DNA of 64,000 nt from an uncultured Selenomonadaceae bacterium (GTDB taxonomy: Bacteria > Bacillota > Negativicutes > Selenomonadales > Selenomonadaceae). The DNA is taken from contig CAJOHN010000008.1 in the NCBI GenBank assembly GCA_905234235.1, forward strand, positions 33,406-97,405, given 5' to 3'. The position numbers were made by a program, and so were the translations under genes. Position 1 is the stretch's first letter. Each line of letters starts with the position of its first letter. Below the pieces are notes generated by a model. The model was given only the letters and a program-made list of their open reading frames with translations. It was not told the DNA's origin and made no database searches. Of this stretch, positions 24,832-35,712 are shown one piece after another.

Positions 24832-24857
24832 GCCTTCCAATATCGGAGGGCGATTTT
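24832..24857. terminator. Terminator between the tRNA-Val pair and comF
   Basis: GCCTTCC (24832-24838) pairs with GGAGGGC (24845-24851), one G-T pair, followed by GATTTTT. It lies between convergent units and may act for both. Confidence 0.7.
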
Positions 24858-24861
24858 TCGT

Positions 24862-25545
24862 TTAAGCGTCAAAGTTTTCATTGAAATTCGCCGCAAACGC
24901 CAACACCGAAATTTTTTCCGCGCCTAACGTCTGCAAAACTTTAGCGCACTCCTTACAAGTCGTGCCCGTCGTAAAAATGTCGTCGACGATTAAAATATTT
25001 TTCCCTCGCAAGTCCAGCAGCTCCACCGCCGCGAATGCTCCGCTTAAAATTTTTTCACGCTCCGCCTTAGTGCGATTGTAAAGCTTCGGCGTCGGCAACC
25101 GCCTGACCAAAATATTTTCCAACGGCAAATTTTTCCGCGCCAAAAATTCCTCGAAAATTTTTTCCGTCTGATTAAAGCCGCGCTCTTTTAATCGTTCTTC
25201 GTGAAGCGGAACCGGCACTGCAATATCAACGCCGCTTAACAAAATTAAAATCTCCTCGCGATTGGAAACGTCGTCGAGGATTTTTTTCAACGCGGGTATC
25301 ACGTTCAAATTGTTATCGAACTTCAGTTTGCGGAGTAATTCTCGCGAACCGTCACGGTACTTCGTCACACGCAAAACTTTATCCAGCGGCGCGGGCGGCT
25401 CATCATAAAAATCAACGCGCAAAATTTTTTTCTCGCAAGCCGCGCAGAGTTGATAGCGTTCGTCGACCATCTCGCGGCAATTCGGGCAACGAGGCGGAAA
25501 TAAAAAATAAACCAACGCCGACCATACTTCTCGCAAAAAATTCAT
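24862..25545 (-). CDS. comF: ComF-family phosphoribosyltransferase-like competence protein
   Basis: 227 residues. An N-terminal zinc finger (PPRCPNCREMVDERYQLCAA) is followed by a PRTase fold with the PRPP loop ILIVDDIFTTGTTCKECAK. ComF proteins aid handling of incoming single-stranded DNA during natural transformation. ATG 25545 has GGAGG eight bases upstream. With comEC at 30.5-32.8 kb this is a second competence gene in the window, consistent with a transformable ancestor or host. Confidence 0.9.
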   Translation of the reverse strand: MNFLREVWSALVYFLFPPRCPNCREMVDERYQLCAACEKKILRVDFYDEPPAPLDKVLRVTKYRDGSRELLRKLKFDNNLNVIPALKKILDDVSNREEILILLSGVDIAVPVPLHEERLKERGFNQTEKIFEEFLARKNLPLENILVRRLPTPKLYNRTKAEREKILSGAFAAVELLDLRGKNILIVDDIFTTGTTCKECAKVLQTLGAEKISVLAFAANFNENFDA

Positions 25546-25678
25546 AAATGCAACCTCCAAATTGTATACAGAATTTTAAACAGCTCGCGTCGAAAATTAT
25601 TTGCAATGCCGCGTGCCGTGTGTTAAACTTTTTTTCGCTAGTATAACAAAATAATTTTAGATTTAGTAGGTGAGGACT

Positions 25679-26761
25679 TTGAAAGGGAAATTGATACTGG
25701 AAGACGGCACGACCTTTCGCGGGCAACTGTTCGGCGGCTCGAACGCTACCACAGAGGGCGAAGTCGTCTTCAATACCGGCATGACCGGCTATCAAGAAAT
25801 TCTGACTGACCCGTCGTATTGTCGGCAAATCGTCACGTTGACTTATCCGATAATCGGCAACTACGGCACGGCTAAGGAATTTAATCAGAGCCGTAAAAGT
25901 TTCGTCGGCGGCTTGATTGTCGATGAACTTTGCGAAAAACCTTCGGGCTCGAACATGCAAAAAACTTTAGCCGAATTCCTAACGGCGGAGAAAATTCCTT
26001 GCCTCTACGAAGTGGATACTCGCGCCTTGACTAAAAAAATTCGTTCGGCGGGCACCATGAAAGGCGTTATCGTCAGCGAATACACCTCGCAGAATACGAT
26101 TAACGAGATGATGGCGTTGCCGATTCGGAAAAATGTTGTGGAAATGGTTACGACGCCTGTCATGTACACGCTCGACGCCAGAGCAAATCCGCTTAACGTC
26201 GTGACGATGGACTTCGGTATCAAAAGAAATATCCTCGACGCGCTCCGCAAACTTAATTGCCGCGTGACTGTCGTACCAGCTAAAACTCCCGCCGAAGCAA
26301 TTCTCGCGCTCAATCCCGACGGAATATTTTTATCCAACGGACCCGGCGACCCTAAAGACGTGCCGGATGTCATCAACGAAGTTAAAAAACTTATCGGCAA
26401 GCGTCCGATTTTCGGCATCTGCTTAGGGCATCAGATTTTGGCGTTGGCAATGGGCGCGAACACTTACAAACTTAAATTCGGGCATCGCGGCTCCAATCAA
26501 CCCGTTAAAAATTTGGAGACGGGCAAAGTTGCAATCACCGCGCAGAATCACGGCTACGCAATCGACGCGAAATCTTTGCAAGGTCTGCCGGTTGAAATTA
26601 CTCACGTTTCGCTGAACGACGGCACGGTTGAGGGTTTTCGTCATACGTCATTGCCGATTAGTTCTGTGCAATACCACCCCGAAGCCGCGCCCGGTCCGAA
26701 TGACAGCGTCCGCTTGTTCGATGAATTTATAGACAACATGAAAACTGCTAAGGGGGCATAA
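25679..26761 (+). CDS. carA: Carbamoyl-phosphate synthase small (glutaminase) subunit
   Basis: 360 residues. The N-terminal domain has [11 protein letters not shown] and [16 protein letters not shown]. The class I amidotransferase domain has the nucleophile Cys in [15 protein letters not shown] and the His in [11 protein letters not shown]. It supplies ammonia to CarB for arginine and pyrimidine synthesis. TTG 25679 is preferred, with AGGTGAGG upstream; the in-frame GTG at 25670 would overlap that site. No PyrR-type attenuator is visible in the 130-base upstream gap. carB starts 2 bases after the stop. Confidence 0.95.
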   Translation: MKGKLILEDGTTFRGQLFGGSNATTEGEVVFNTGMTGYQEILTDPSYCRQIVTLTYPIIGNYGTAKEFNQSRKSFVGGLIVDELCEKPSGSNMQKTLAEFLTAEKIPCLYEVDTRALTKKIRSAGTMKGVIVSEYTSQNTINEMMALPIRKNVVEMVTTPVMYTLDARANPLNVVTMDFGIKRNILDALRKLNCRVTVVPAKTPAEAILALNPDGIFLSNGPGDPKDVPDVINEVKKLIGKRPIFGICLGHQILALAMGANTYKLKFGHRGSNQPVKNLETGKVAITAQNHGYAIDAKSLQGLPVEITHVSLNDGTVEGFRHTSLPISSVQYHPEAAPGPNDSVRLFDEFIDNMKTAKGA

Positions 26762-26763
26762 CA

Positions 26764-29700
26764 TTGCCTAAGAAAAAAAATCTCAACAAAATAATCGTAA
26801 TCGGCTCCGGACCGATAATCATAGGGCAGGCGGCGGAGTTTGACTACGCGGGCTCGCAAGCATGTCGTTCGCTGAAGGAGGAAGGCTTGGAAGTTGTCCT
26901 CGTCAATTCAAATCCCGCAACGATAATGACCGACGCCAACATTGCCGACCGCGTTTATATCGAACCGTTGACGGTAGAATTTTTGACGGCGATAATCGAA
27001 AAGGAACGCCCCGACGGTTTGCTCGCGACACTCGGCGGACAAGCTGGTTTGAATTTGGCAGTTCAGTTAGCGGAAAGCGGCGCGCTTGAAAAATATAACG
27101 TCGAACTCTTGGGCACGTCGATTGAGGCGATTAAAAAAGCCGAAGACCGCGAACTTTTCAAGGAGACGATGGAACGAATCGGCGAACCCATTCCCGAATC
27201 AACAATCGTCGAGGACATTCACGGCGCGATTGACTTTGCTAATCAAATCGGCTATCCGCTGATTGTGCGCCCCGCTTACACACTCGGCGGCACGGGCGGC
27301 GGTATCGTCAACAATGAGGAAGAACTTATCGAAACGACTCTGCGCGGACTTAAATATTCGATGATTGGGCAGGTGCTGATTGAACGCAGTATCGCGGGCT
27401 GGAAGGAAATCGAGTATGAAGTTATGCGCGACGGTAACGACACTTGCATAACGATTTGCTCAATGGAAAATTTCGACCCCGTCGGAGTTCATACGGGCGA
27501 TTCAATCGTCGTGGCTCCGACTCAAACGCTTAACGACCATGAATATCAACTTTTGCGTTCAGCGAGTTTGAAGATTATCCGTGCGTTGGAAATTGAGGGC
27601 GGTTGCAACATTCAATTTGCACTCGACCCCCACAGCGATAATTATTACGTTATCGAAGTCAATCCGCGTGTCAGTCGTTCGTCAGCATTGGCGAGCAAGG
27701 CGACGGGTTATCCGATTGCCAAAGTCAGCGTCAAAATCGCGATTGGCTACACGTTGGATGAAATTGTCAACGCCGTTACTAAGAAAACTAAAGCTTGTTT
27801 CGAGCCGAGTGTTGATTATATCGTCGTCAAGTTCCCGCGCTGGCCTTTTGATAAATTTGTTTACGCCGATACGACGCTTGGCACGCAGATGAAGGCAACC
27901 GGCGAAGTCATGAGCCTCGACAGGAGTTTTGAAGGCGCGATTCTTAAGGCGGTTAGGAGTTTGGAGATTGGCGTTAATCGTCTGCACATGGACAAGATGG
28001 ACGATTGGGACGACGCCAAAATTAAAAAACGTCTCAGCCGTATTGACGACGAGAGGCTTTTCCTTATCGCGGAGGCTTTGCGCAGAGGTATCGCGACCGT
28101 CGAAGAAATTGCCGACATCACTAAGATTGACAAGTGGTTTATCGAAAAGATTAAAAACATTACCGATATAGAAGTTCGCTTGCAGAAAGGCGAGCTTAAT
28201 GCTAAGACGTTGCGCGAGGCAAAACTTTTGGGCTTGGCAGATAAATCAATCGCGGAGTTGACGGGCACGAACATTAACGCCGTCCGCGACATGCGCAAGC
28301 AATTTAGGATTCTGCCCGTGTACAAAATGGTTGACACCTGCGCGGGCGAATTCGAGGCAATGACGCCTTACTATTATTCGACGTATCGCGGCGAGGTTGA
28401 TGAGGTTGAAGTCAGCGATAAGCGCAAGATAATTGTTTTAGGCTCCGGACCGATTAGGATTGGGCAAGGCGTCGAGTTTGATTATTGTTCGGTGCATAGC
28501 GTCTGGGCATTGCGCGAGGCGGGCATTGAAGCGATTATAATCAACAACAACCCTGAAACCGTTTCAACTGACTTTGACATCTCCGATAAACTTTATTTCG
28601 AGCCGCTCACGACTGAGGACGTTTTGAACATTGTTGATAAGGAAAAGCCCGACGGCGTTATCGTGCAATTCGGCGGGCAGACGGCGATTAATTTAGCGGC
28701 AAGTTTGGCGGAGGCGGGCGTTCAAATTTTCGGAACGAGCGTTGATAACATTGACCGCGCAGAAGACCGCGAACGTTTCGACGAAATGTTGACGGAGCTG
28801 GGCATTCCGCGCCCCAAAGGTATCAGCGTCACGAATCTTGACGACGCGATAAGCGGGGCGGCTAAAATCGGTTATCCTGTTATGGTTCGTCCGAGTTATG
28901 TTTTAGGCGGGCGCGCAATGGAAATTGTCTACAACGAGGAAGAGCTCCGCGATTACATGAGCCGCGCCGTCAAAGTTACGCCCGATCATCCTGTGCTTGT
29001 TGATAGATATATGCAAGGCACGGAGGTTGAAGTCGATGCGATTTGCGACGGAGCCGACGTAGTTATCCCCGGCATTATGGAGCACGTCGAACGCGCAGGC
29101 GTCCACAGCGGAGATTCAATCGCCGTTTACCCGCCGCAAACTCTTCCGTCCAAAGTCATTTACACGATAAGCGACTACACTAAACGCCTCGCACTCGCGC
29201 TGAACGTCAAGGGCTTGCTGAATATTCAATACGTCGTGGCGGACGGGCGCGTCTATGTTATCGAAGTCAATCCGCGTTCAAGCCGTACGGTTCCATTCTT
29301 AAGCAAAGTCACTAATATTAAAATGGTTAGCGTGGCGACGCAAGTTACTCTCGGCAAAACGCTCAGAGGTATGGGCTATTATCCCGGTCTCGTCGAGCCG
29401 AAGCCTTACGTTGCAGTCAAAGCCCCCGTATTTTCATTCGCCAAAATGCAAGACGTTGATATTTCTCTCGGTCCGGAAATGAAATCTACCGGCGAAGTTA
29501 TGGGCATTGATTATCACTACGCGCGCGCATTGTACAAAGCAATTACCGGCGCGGGTATCAGCATTCCCAAAAACGGTTGCATATTGTTCACGGTTGCCGA
29601 TAAGGATAAGGAAGAGATGAAACAACTCGCTAAAGCATTTTCGGAACTCGGCTTTAAGATTGTGGCGACGGAAGGAACTGCGCGGGCGTTGCAGTCAATC

Positions 29701-29991
29701 GGCATTAACGCGGAGATTGTCGGCAAAGTTCATCAGCGCAGTACCGATATTATCCACATGATTAAGCTCGGCAAGATTCACATGGTCGTAAACACTCAGG
29801 CTCCCGGTAAACACGTTGCCAAAGACGGCTTCCGCATTCGGCGTGCGACGGTTGAGTTGGGCGTGCCTTGCTTTACCAGTCTCGATACGGCTTGGGAAGT
29901 TATGAGAGTTTTAACGTTCATGCGCGACAGAAGATTAGTCTATTCGCTGGCGATTCAAGATTACGTCGGCGGCGGCGACGCCCTATCATGA
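26764..29991 (+). CDS. carB: Carbamoyl-phosphate synthase large subunit
   Basis: A full-length 1075-residue CarB with two homologous ATP-grasp halves. [20 protein letters not shown] opens the first and [20 protein letters not shown] the second; [20 protein letters not shown] and [17 protein letters not shown] are the matching metal-site segments. The C-terminal MGS-like allosteric domain ([20 protein letters not shown]) follows. It makes carbamoyl phosphate with CarA. Start TTG 26764 has AAGGGGG upstream. The stop overlaps the start of a BrnT-type toxin gene (ATGA). Confidence 0.97.
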   Translation: MPKKKNLNKIIVIGSGPIIIGQAAEFDYAGSQACRSLKEEGLEVVLVNSNPATIMTDANIADRVYIEPLTVEFLTAIIEKERPDGLLATLGGQAGLNLAVQLAESGALEKYNVELLGTSIEAIKKAEDRELFKETMERIGEPIPESTIVEDIHGAIDFANQIGYPLIVRPAYTLGGTGGGIVNNEEELIETTLRGLKYSMIGQVLIERSIAGWKEIEYEVMRDGNDTCITICSMENFDPVGVHTGDSIVVAPTQTLNDHEYQLLRSASLKIIRALEIEGGCNIQFALDPHSDNYYVIEVNPRVSRSSALASKATGYPIAKVSVKIAIGYTLDEIVNAVTKKTKACFEPSVDYIVVKFPRWPFDKFVYADTTLGTQMKATGEVMSLDRSFEGAILKAVRSLEIGVNRLHMDKMDDWDDAKIKKRLSRIDDERLFLIAEALRRGIATVEEIADITKIDKWFIEKIKNITDIEVRLQKGELNAKTLREAKLLGLADKSIAELTGTNINAVRDMRKQFRILPVYKMVDTCAGEFEAMTPYYYSTYRGEVDEVEVSDKRKIIVLGSGPIRIGQGVEFDYCSVHSVWALREAGIEAIIINNNPETVSTDFDISDKLYFEPLTTEDVLNIVDKEKPDGVIVQFGGQTAINLAASLAEAGVQIFGTSVDNIDRAEDRERFDEMLTELGIPRPKGISVTNLDDAISGAAKIGYPVMVRPSYVLGGRAMEIVYNEEELRDYMSRAVKVTPDHPVLVDRYMQGTEVEVDAICDGADVVIPGIMEHVERAGVHSGDSIAVYPPQTLPSKVIYTISDYTKRLALALNVKGLLNIQYVVADGRVYVIEVNPRSSRTVPFLSKVTNIKMVSVATQVTLGKTLRGMGYYPGLVEPKPYVAVKAPVFSFAKMQDVDISLGPEMKSTGEVMGIDYHYARALYKAITGAGISIPKNGCILFTVADKDKEEMKQLAKAFSELGFKIVATEGTARALQSIGINAEIVGKVHQRSTDIIHMIKLGKIHMVVNTQAPGKHVAKDGFRIRRATVELGVPCFTSLDTAWEVMRVLTFMRDRRLVYSLAIQDYVGGGDALS

Positions 29992-30311
29992 GCAACGTTG
30001 AAAGAACAATAAATAATCAGCTCTTCGGCTGGGATGACGAAAAGGCAGAATTAAATTGGCAAAAGCATCACATAAAGTTTGAAAGTGCTGCTCAAGTCTT
30101 TGCAGACGAAGATCGAATTGAACGTTTCGATTCTTTGCATTCGGAAGAAGAAGACAGATACATAACAATCGGGCGTGTCAGAGAAATTTTGTTTGTCGTT
30201 TACACCGAACGCATAAATGCTGATAACATTAATGTCACACGATTAATCTCGGCAAGAAGAGCTACCAAACAAGAACGGAGAGATTACTATGATGGTGTAC
30301 AAATGGATTGA
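29988..30311 (+). CDS. brnT: BrnT-family ribonuclease toxin
   Basis: 107 residues with the BrnT/DUF497 layout: [20 protein letters not shown], then [34 protein letters not shown] and the end [20 protein letters not shown]. These are RelE-fold ribonucleases that block translation when free. The ATG overlaps the carB stop by four bases, so it may be read by the same ribosomes. Its last 23 bases overlap the antitoxin gene. The catalytic set (Lys/His in the KHHIKF region, Arg/Glu downstream) looks intact. Confidence 0.85.
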   Translation: MSNVERTINNQLFGWDDEKAELNWQKHHIKFESAAQVFADEDRIERFDSLHSEEEDRYITIGRVREILFVVYTERINADNINVTRLISARRATKQERRDYYDGVQMD

Positions 30312-30477
30312 TGTCGGTGCGCCGCTCACACCCGAACAAATTGCAGAACTGGATGCATTATCGAAAATGAGCGATGACGATATTGTTTTCGATGAAGATT
30401 GCCCACCGCAAACTGACGAACAGCTTAAGCAATTCAGACGCGTAAATCCTCGACGTAAGGAAAAGGCAGTAAGCTAA
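30289..30477 (+). CDS. Putative antitoxin partner of BrnT
   Basis: 62 residues, acidic in the middle (KMSDDDIVFDEDCPPQTDEQ) with a basic tail. Short proteins with this DEDCPxxTxEQLxxF pattern often follow BrnT-like toxins. It lacks an obvious ribbon-helix-helix domain of full-size BrnA, so whether it also represses transcription is unclear. GGAGAG precedes the ATG. It overlaps brnT and, at its stop, the convergent comEC stop. Confidence 0.7.
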   Translation: MMVYKWIDVGAPLTPEQIAELDALSKMSDDDIVFDEDCPPQTDEQLKQFRRVNPRRKEKAVS

Positions 30478-32768
30478 TTAAAAGTCTCGACGCGCAAATT
30501 TTTTCCGTCAGTTTTAAACTTGATTAAGCCGTCGCGGTCAGTGCGATAAATTTTAGTCGGGAGATTTTCAAGCCGCTCCAAAACCTCAGCGCGAGGATGC
30601 CCGAAAGTATTCCCATAGCCGACACAGATAACGGCGCACTTCGGATTGACGGCGCGTAAAAATTCTTCGCTCGAACTGGTCGCGCTACCGTGATGAGCAA
30701 CTTTTAGAACGGAGCTTTGAACGTCGACGCCCTCGCGTAAAATTTGCGCTTCGACTTCCTTAACCAAGTCGCCTGTGATTAGAAAACTCACACCGCCGTA
30801 TCGAACGCGATAGACGTTGGAGATTTCGTTGCCCGTCCCGACGTTCGGCGCAAATAAAATCTCAACTCGTACGCCGTCAACGTTAAAAATTTCTCCGGCG
30901 TGACCTGCGCGGAGTGGCGGCAAATATTCCTCAGCGATACCGAAAACCGCCGCATATTCCGATTTACTTTCCCCCGCAGTGATAACCTCACCGACGGGGA
31001 ATTTTTTTATTACCGAGCCCGCGCCGCCCGAATGATCCTCGTGAACGTGCGTCAAAAAAATTTTATCGACCTCGCGAATGTTTTCATGCTTAAGATAAGG
31101 AACGACGACGCGCCCGCCCACGTCAAACATTTTCTCGCGAACACCGCCCGTATCAAAAATTAAACATTTGCCGCTCGAAGTAATTACAACTGCGCAATCG
31201 CCCTGCCCCACGTCAACAAAACTAACTTCAAGCTCCCCGCCGAATCGGAAAACACTCAGCCCAATCAAAAAAATTATCGGCAACAAAATAATTGCTCGAC
31301 GTAAAATCAGCGCGGCATAATAAAAAAAGCCCGCCCATAATCCAATCGTCGGCACTTGAACCGCACTGAACGGCAAGCTCGCAAAAACTCGATTAAGCTC
31401 CGCGCCCGCGCCAAAGATTAACGCCTCGCCCGCAAAAAATATTTTTCCCGCTACAGGAACGACCGCCACAAGTATTCCGCCTAACAGCCCGCCGATAATT
31501 ACAATTTCCAACAGCGGCATGACAAATACATTCGCCAAAACCGAACTCAACGATACTTGATTAAAATACCACACGATAACCGGCAAGCTCGCCAGTTGCG
31601 CCGCGATTGTCATTGACGCAGGCTCCGTAAAAAATTTCGGCAAACGTTCCATCGCGTTTCTTAAGTCTTCCGATAAGTACATCAGCCCCGCCGTCGCCGT
31701 GAAGCTCAACTGAAAACTCACGTCGAACAATAACAGCGGTTGATTAATTAGCATTGCCAACGCTGTTAATGTTAAAAGCCTCGCGCCCTCAGCCTCCGCG
31801 TCCAACGTTTTAGCAAAGAAAATTAAAACGCCCATCGTCGCCGAACGTAAAACTTGCGGCAACAATCCGCTCAGTATCGCGTACGTGCCGATTACAAAAA
31901 ATCCTATCACAAACGTCACGCCGCGAGGAAATTTCAGCAGTAAGCACAACCACGCCGTCGCCATTGCCAACATGCTCATATGCGAGCCGCTCACCGATAA
32001 GATATGTACAATCCCCGTCGTTTGAAAGTCCTCGACGAGTTCGGGATTAAGCCCCGCGTAGCCGCCGAATAACATCGCAAAAATCGCCGCCGCATCCTCC
32101 GCAGACATTACTTCCGCCATCGACGCGCGATAATGTTCACGAATCGCCGCTACCATCCTTAAAAATTTTATCCAAAGCCCTCCGTCAACTTCTTCAATCG
32201 AAATGCCTTGCTTGCCCGCCGATAATCGCGCCGTAATTTCATTCGCCTTCATACGCGTAACGCTGTCGATTTGCCCGGGATTATTGTAATTGTGCAGGAG
32301 CTTAAGGTTGCCGCTCGCAGAAATTTTATCGCCAATCCGCGCTGTCGGTAACTGTTCATTTTCTTTTGGGTAGTAAGTCAGAATCAAGCCGCCTTGCATT
32401 TCTCCTTGAACGTCGACGACAAAACGCATTTGCCTTAAACCGTTCGGCAAAGTTTTTACTTGCGGCTCCTCGCGAATCACGCCCGATATTTGAACTGCTT
32501 GTCCCGCGAATTTGGAAATGTCATTGGGCGGCAAGTTATCGACTGATGAAAATCTCAAGCCGCCGAGTGTAAAAAAAATTATCGGGAAGATTATCCACGC
32601 CGTCAAATTTTTCCGTCGCCACGTGAAAATTATTCCGCACATCACCAACGCCGCGCAGGTTCCGATTAAAAATTTTGGCGAGCGATGAAAATGCTCCATA
32701 AACAAAACGCCCGCCGCCATTGCCGCGAGCCAGACGTTTAGCATTGCGTTTGAAATTTTTGGTTTCAA
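30474..32768 (-). CDS. comEC: ComEC/Rec2 DNA internalisation channel
   Basis: A 764-residue polytopic membrane protein. Several N-terminal membrane spans precede an OB-like DUF4131 segment. The Competence domain includes FQTTGIVHILSVSGSHMSML, and a C-terminal metallo-beta-lactamase-like domain has FLTHVHEDHSGGAG and VAHHGSATSSSEEFL. It carries single-stranded DNA across the inner membrane during transformation. The TTG start lies one base after the zorD stop, with GAGGTG inside zorD, so translation and transcription appear tied to the Zorya genes. ATG codons lie a few residues further in. No terminator is seen before the convergent brnA stop. Confidence 0.92.
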   Translation of the reverse strand: MKPKISNAMLNVWLAAMAAGVLFMEHFHRSPKFLIGTCAALVMCGIIFTWRRKNLTAWIIFPIIFFTLGGLRFSSVDNLPPNDISKFAGQAVQISGVIREEPQVKTLPNGLRQMRFVVDVQGEMQGGLILTYYPKENEQLPTARIGDKISASGNLKLLHNYNNPGQIDSVTRMKANEITARLSAGKQGISIEEVDGGLWIKFLRMVAAIREHYRASMAEVMSAEDAAAIFAMLFGGYAGLNPELVEDFQTTGIVHILSVSGSHMSMLAMATAWLCLLLKFPRGVTFVIGFFVIGTYAILSGLLPQVLRSATMGVLIFFAKTLDAEAEGARLLTLTALAMLINQPLLLFDVSFQLSFTATAGLMYLSEDLRNAMERLPKFFTEPASMTIAAQLASLPVIVWYFNQVSLSSVLANVFVMPLLEIVIIGGLLGGILVAVVPVAGKIFFAGEALIFGAGAELNRVFASLPFSAVQVPTIGLWAGFFYYAALILRRAIILLPIIFLIGLSVFRFGGELEVSFVDVGQGDCAVVITSSGKCLIFDTGGVREKMFDVGGRVVVPYLKHENIREVDKIFLTHVHEDHSGGAGSVIKKFPVGEVITAGESKSEYAAVFGIAEEYLPPLRAGHAGEIFNVDGVRVEILFAPNVGTGNEISNVYRVRYGGVSFLITGDLVKEVEAQILREGVDVQSSVLKVAHHGSATSSSEEFLRAVNPKCAVICVGYGNTFGHPRAEVLERLENLPTKIYRTDRDGLIKFKTDGKNLRVETFN

Positions 32769-32769
32769 T

Positions 32770-35712
32770 TCAGCACCTCAAAACTTTATAATCGCCGAAC
32801 ATTTTTTCAAGCTCATTGCGAGTGATTAACTTAACGCCGCTTTTATCGGCAAGTTCGCAGGCTCCCGACGTAAAATTTTTAGCGTTGGTGACGACTACGG
32901 GTTGAAATTTGTGATTATGTTTATCGTTATAGTAAGCGACAGCCGTATAAATTTCTTGAACGCCATCATTGCCAATCGATTTAGTGGGATTGTTTGTGTG
33001 CTTACATTGAATCAAAAGCCCCGTGTTGTCCGCCGTCGATTTAACTACGACATCCGCGCCGTAATCGTTTGTATCGGGAGTTTTCTCAGCCGTAAAATTT
33101 TCAATGGCGTTGTACAAGTCGGCAATAATTTTCTCGAACGCACTGCCCTTGACATCGTCGACAGCTTCAATCGTCCAGTAAGCCGAATCTAAAATTTCTT
33201 CGGGCAAATTCAGCAAGCCAATCAAAGTTTGCACATCGGCGGAAGTTTCGGTGGTCGGGAATAAAATTTTCGCGCTCAAATTTTTCTTGTAGCGTAACAG
33301 CGTTTCAAGATTCTCGTCGAAAGTTTTGCCGCGCAGATTTTTATTGCAAGCCAGCGGCAAGTAAACGTTGACAATTTTTTTCTGCCCAATTCGATAAACG
33401 CGATCCGTCGCCTGATTTTCTTTAGCGGGGTTCCAAGTCCGTCCGAGATGAATCACGTTGTTAGCCTCAATTATCGTGAAGCCGACGCCCGCCGCCTCAG
33501 GTGAAAGTATCAGCACATTAAAGCCGCAACTCGCTTTGAACTTGTCGATTATTCTTTGACGCGCCGCGCCGTTCATTTCTCCGTTAATCGGCGGCAGAAT
33601 TTTTATCCCGAACTTTTCTTCGAGCAGGTGCTTTAATATCGCTTGCATTTTTCGATTCGTGACGAAGACTAAGACTTTCTCGCCGCGAGCTTTTATTTGG
33701 CGTAGGAGCGCGAACGTTTTAATCAGCCGCGCAGAACGATTGATAACTTCGTCGGCATCGAATTCAAAAAATTTTTCCAAAGCCATCGTATCGAGGTCGG
33801 GATGTAAAGAGACTTCGCGCAGTTTGTTGATAAAAATTAACGGCGAAGAGAATCCTCCGCGCCGATATTTTTCAAGCACCGCCGAATAAATTTTGCTTTG
33901 ATAAGGTGGCATTTCCTCGCGTTCAAGATAAATATTTTTCACGGGCAGTTCGGGCAAGTTATCTTCCTTCATGCGCCGGAGGAGTAGCGGCTCCAATTTC
34001 TGTTTTATTTCTTTGCCGAGCTGAGTAATATTTTTGTCCGTTAAGCCGTCGATATATTTTGCTTTGAAAGTTTTCAAGTCGTCGAGGTGCGCGGGCTGAA
34101 CGAAATCCATTATGCTCCACAAATCTACCCAAGAATTTTCTACGGGCGTCCCGCTGAGACAAATTGCGAAGTCGTATTTCATCGCCTTTAATGCTTTGGT
34201 TATGCCCGCGTCGGGATTTTTAATTTTCTGCGCCTCGTCCGCGATTATGCAACTCCAAGAAATTTCGGCGAAGGAAAATTGATAGTCGCTCAAAGTTTCG
34301 TAGGTTGTCAATGCCAGCGCGTTTGACGGTACATTTCTCAGCGATAGTTTTTTCTTTTTATTCGGCGTGAGTTCGTTCGTGAAAAATTTTCTTAAGCCGT
34401 TTCCGTGCAATGAAATTACCTCGCTGAAAATGTTTCCGCGCAGAAATTTTTGGTACTCTGCTTGCCAATTCGTAAGGAGTGCAGTCGGTGCGACGATTAG
34501 CATTGGGAAATTTATCTTCTTGTAATCCGCGCAGAATTTTTTTAGCCCGCCGATAAAAATCAACGTCTGCAAAGTTTTGCCGAGCCCCATATCATCCGCG
34601 ATTAAAATCCCGTGCCAACCTTTCTGCCACAGTTGCGACATCAACCATACGCCTTTAATCTGATGCGCATGAAGTTTTACTTCGGGACAAAGCACATTGG
34701 CAAAAAATTTCCCTTGTCGTTCAGCAGAATTCTTTTCATAGATATTGCTCTCGATATTTTCTTTTATCTTGAGCCCGATAATTTTACGGTCGCAAGGTCT
34801 TTTTGGTATGGGGATTTCAGTTGGAAAGTTACCCTCGCCCCAATTAATTTTCCAATTCAAATTTTGATACGAGCCGATTGTAATTTCTTCGACGCCGATA
34901 ACGCGGTCAGAGTAATTGAAATCAAACGCCTCGCCTGTAAATAATTCTTTAGGCTGAAGTTTATAACGGAAGGCATCGGCTTTACTCAATGTGCCGACGG
35001 ATTTAATTTGCGCAAGCCCGTCGCGTAAAGTCTCGCTGAAAACGTATTGAGCATTCCTGCCGCTATACACTCCCAAAATTTTATTGCGATTTTTAAAAGC
35101 CCCTTGAAAGTCCGCGCTATCGAGTTGTTCCAATTTGCCGTCGTGATTTTCCAGCAGAATGGGCGCAACTTTGACGGAGTCGCCGCTCTCTTGAAAGTCA
35201 ACGTCGAGTTTATCGGGCACAATGATTTTTTTATCGGAAATGTATTTGTCGATACGCGCCGCCGCCTTTGGTGCCTGACATTGAATTTTTCTAATGGTAA
35301 GCAACGGCTCCTCGCGTAAATTTTCATTGCCGAACTTGACAAGATTAATCAGCGCGAATTGGTCGGCGTTAAGTCTGAAAAAATTTTCTCCGACGCAAAG
35401 CAATGCGCCGTTAATTTGCGATTCGACGCGACAACCTTCCGAGTTCAAAAATTCAACGACGTATCTAAAAATTTTCCCGCCGATATAACCTTCCGTCCGA
35501 ATAGAAATTTGATAAGGGTTGCACGGCGGCAAATTCAAAAGTTCCGCGTCCTCTTCCGACAATATAAAAGATTTTTCAAACGGAAGTAACGTGCCGTCCT
35601 CCAACATCTGCGCGAATTCCTCGAAAATTAATGTCTGCAACTTTGAACGCACTGCCGCCGATAAATTTTCTCGCGGGAAAAAATATCCTTTGTCTGTCGC
35701 TTGCCAAATCAA
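32770..35712 (-). CDS. zorD: ZorD: SNF2-type helicase with C-terminal Mrr-like nuclease (Zorya type I)
   Basis: 980 residues. A poorly conserved N-terminal region (1-350) is followed by a full SNF2 helicase: Walker A ADDMGLGKTLQT, Walker B IIADEAQKIKNP, motif III CLSGTPVENSWVD, and motifs V-VI (EAAGVGFTIIEANN; HLGRTWNPAKENQATDRVYR). The last 150 residues form an Mrr-type PD-(D/E)XK nuclease (DYGADVVV and LLIQCKHT hold the Asp and QxK). In known Zorya systems ZorD is the DNA-degrading effector recruited after phage sensing. Start TTG overlaps the zorC stop. A C8 tract lies 9 bases before this start. Confidence 0.92.
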   Translation of the reverse strand: MIWQATDKGYFFPRENLSAAVRSKLQTLIFEEFAQMLEDGTLLPFEKSFILSEEDAELLNLPPCNPYQISIRTEGYIGGKIFRYVVEFLNSEGCRVESQINGALLCVGENFFRLNADQFALINLVKFGNENLREEPLLTIRKIQCQAPKAAARIDKYISDKKIIVPDKLDVDFQESGDSVKVAPILLENHDGKLEQLDSADFQGAFKNRNKILGVYSGRNAQYVFSETLRDGLAQIKSVGTLSKADAFRYKLQPKELFTGEAFDFNYSDRVIGVEEITIGSYQNLNWKINWGEGNFPTEIPIPKRPCDRKIIGLKIKENIESNIYEKNSAERQGKFFANVLCPEVKLHAHQIKGVWLMSQLWQKGWHGILIADDMGLGKTLQTLIFIGGLKKFCADYKKINFPMLIVAPTALLTNWQAEYQKFLRGNIFSEVISLHGNGLRKFFTNELTPNKKKKLSLRNVPSNALALTTYETLSDYQFSFAEISWSCIIADEAQKIKNPDAGITKALKAMKYDFAICLSGTPVENSWVDLWSIMDFVQPAHLDDLKTFKAKYIDGLTDKNITQLGKEIKQKLEPLLLRRMKEDNLPELPVKNIYLEREEMPPYQSKIYSAVLEKYRRGGFSSPLIFINKLREVSLHPDLDTMALEKFFEFDADEVINRSARLIKTFALLRQIKARGEKVLVFVTNRKMQAILKHLLEEKFGIKILPPINGEMNGAARQRIIDKFKASCGFNVLILSPEAAGVGFTIIEANNVIHLGRTWNPAKENQATDRVYRIGQKKIVNVYLPLACNKNLRGKTFDENLETLLRYKKNLSAKILFPTTETSADVQTLIGLLNLPEEILDSAYWTIEAVDDVKGSAFEKIIADLYNAIENFTAEKTPDTNDYGADVVVKSTADNTGLLIQCKHTNNPTKSIGNDGVQEIYTAVAYYNDKHNHKFQPVVVTNAKNFTSGACELADKSGVKLITRNELEKMFGDYKVLRC

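Noticed and set aside
25546..25678. PyrR attenuator or pyrimidine riboswitch before carA
   Set aside because: No antiterminator/terminator pair or PyrR-binding loop could be drawn in the 130-base gap.
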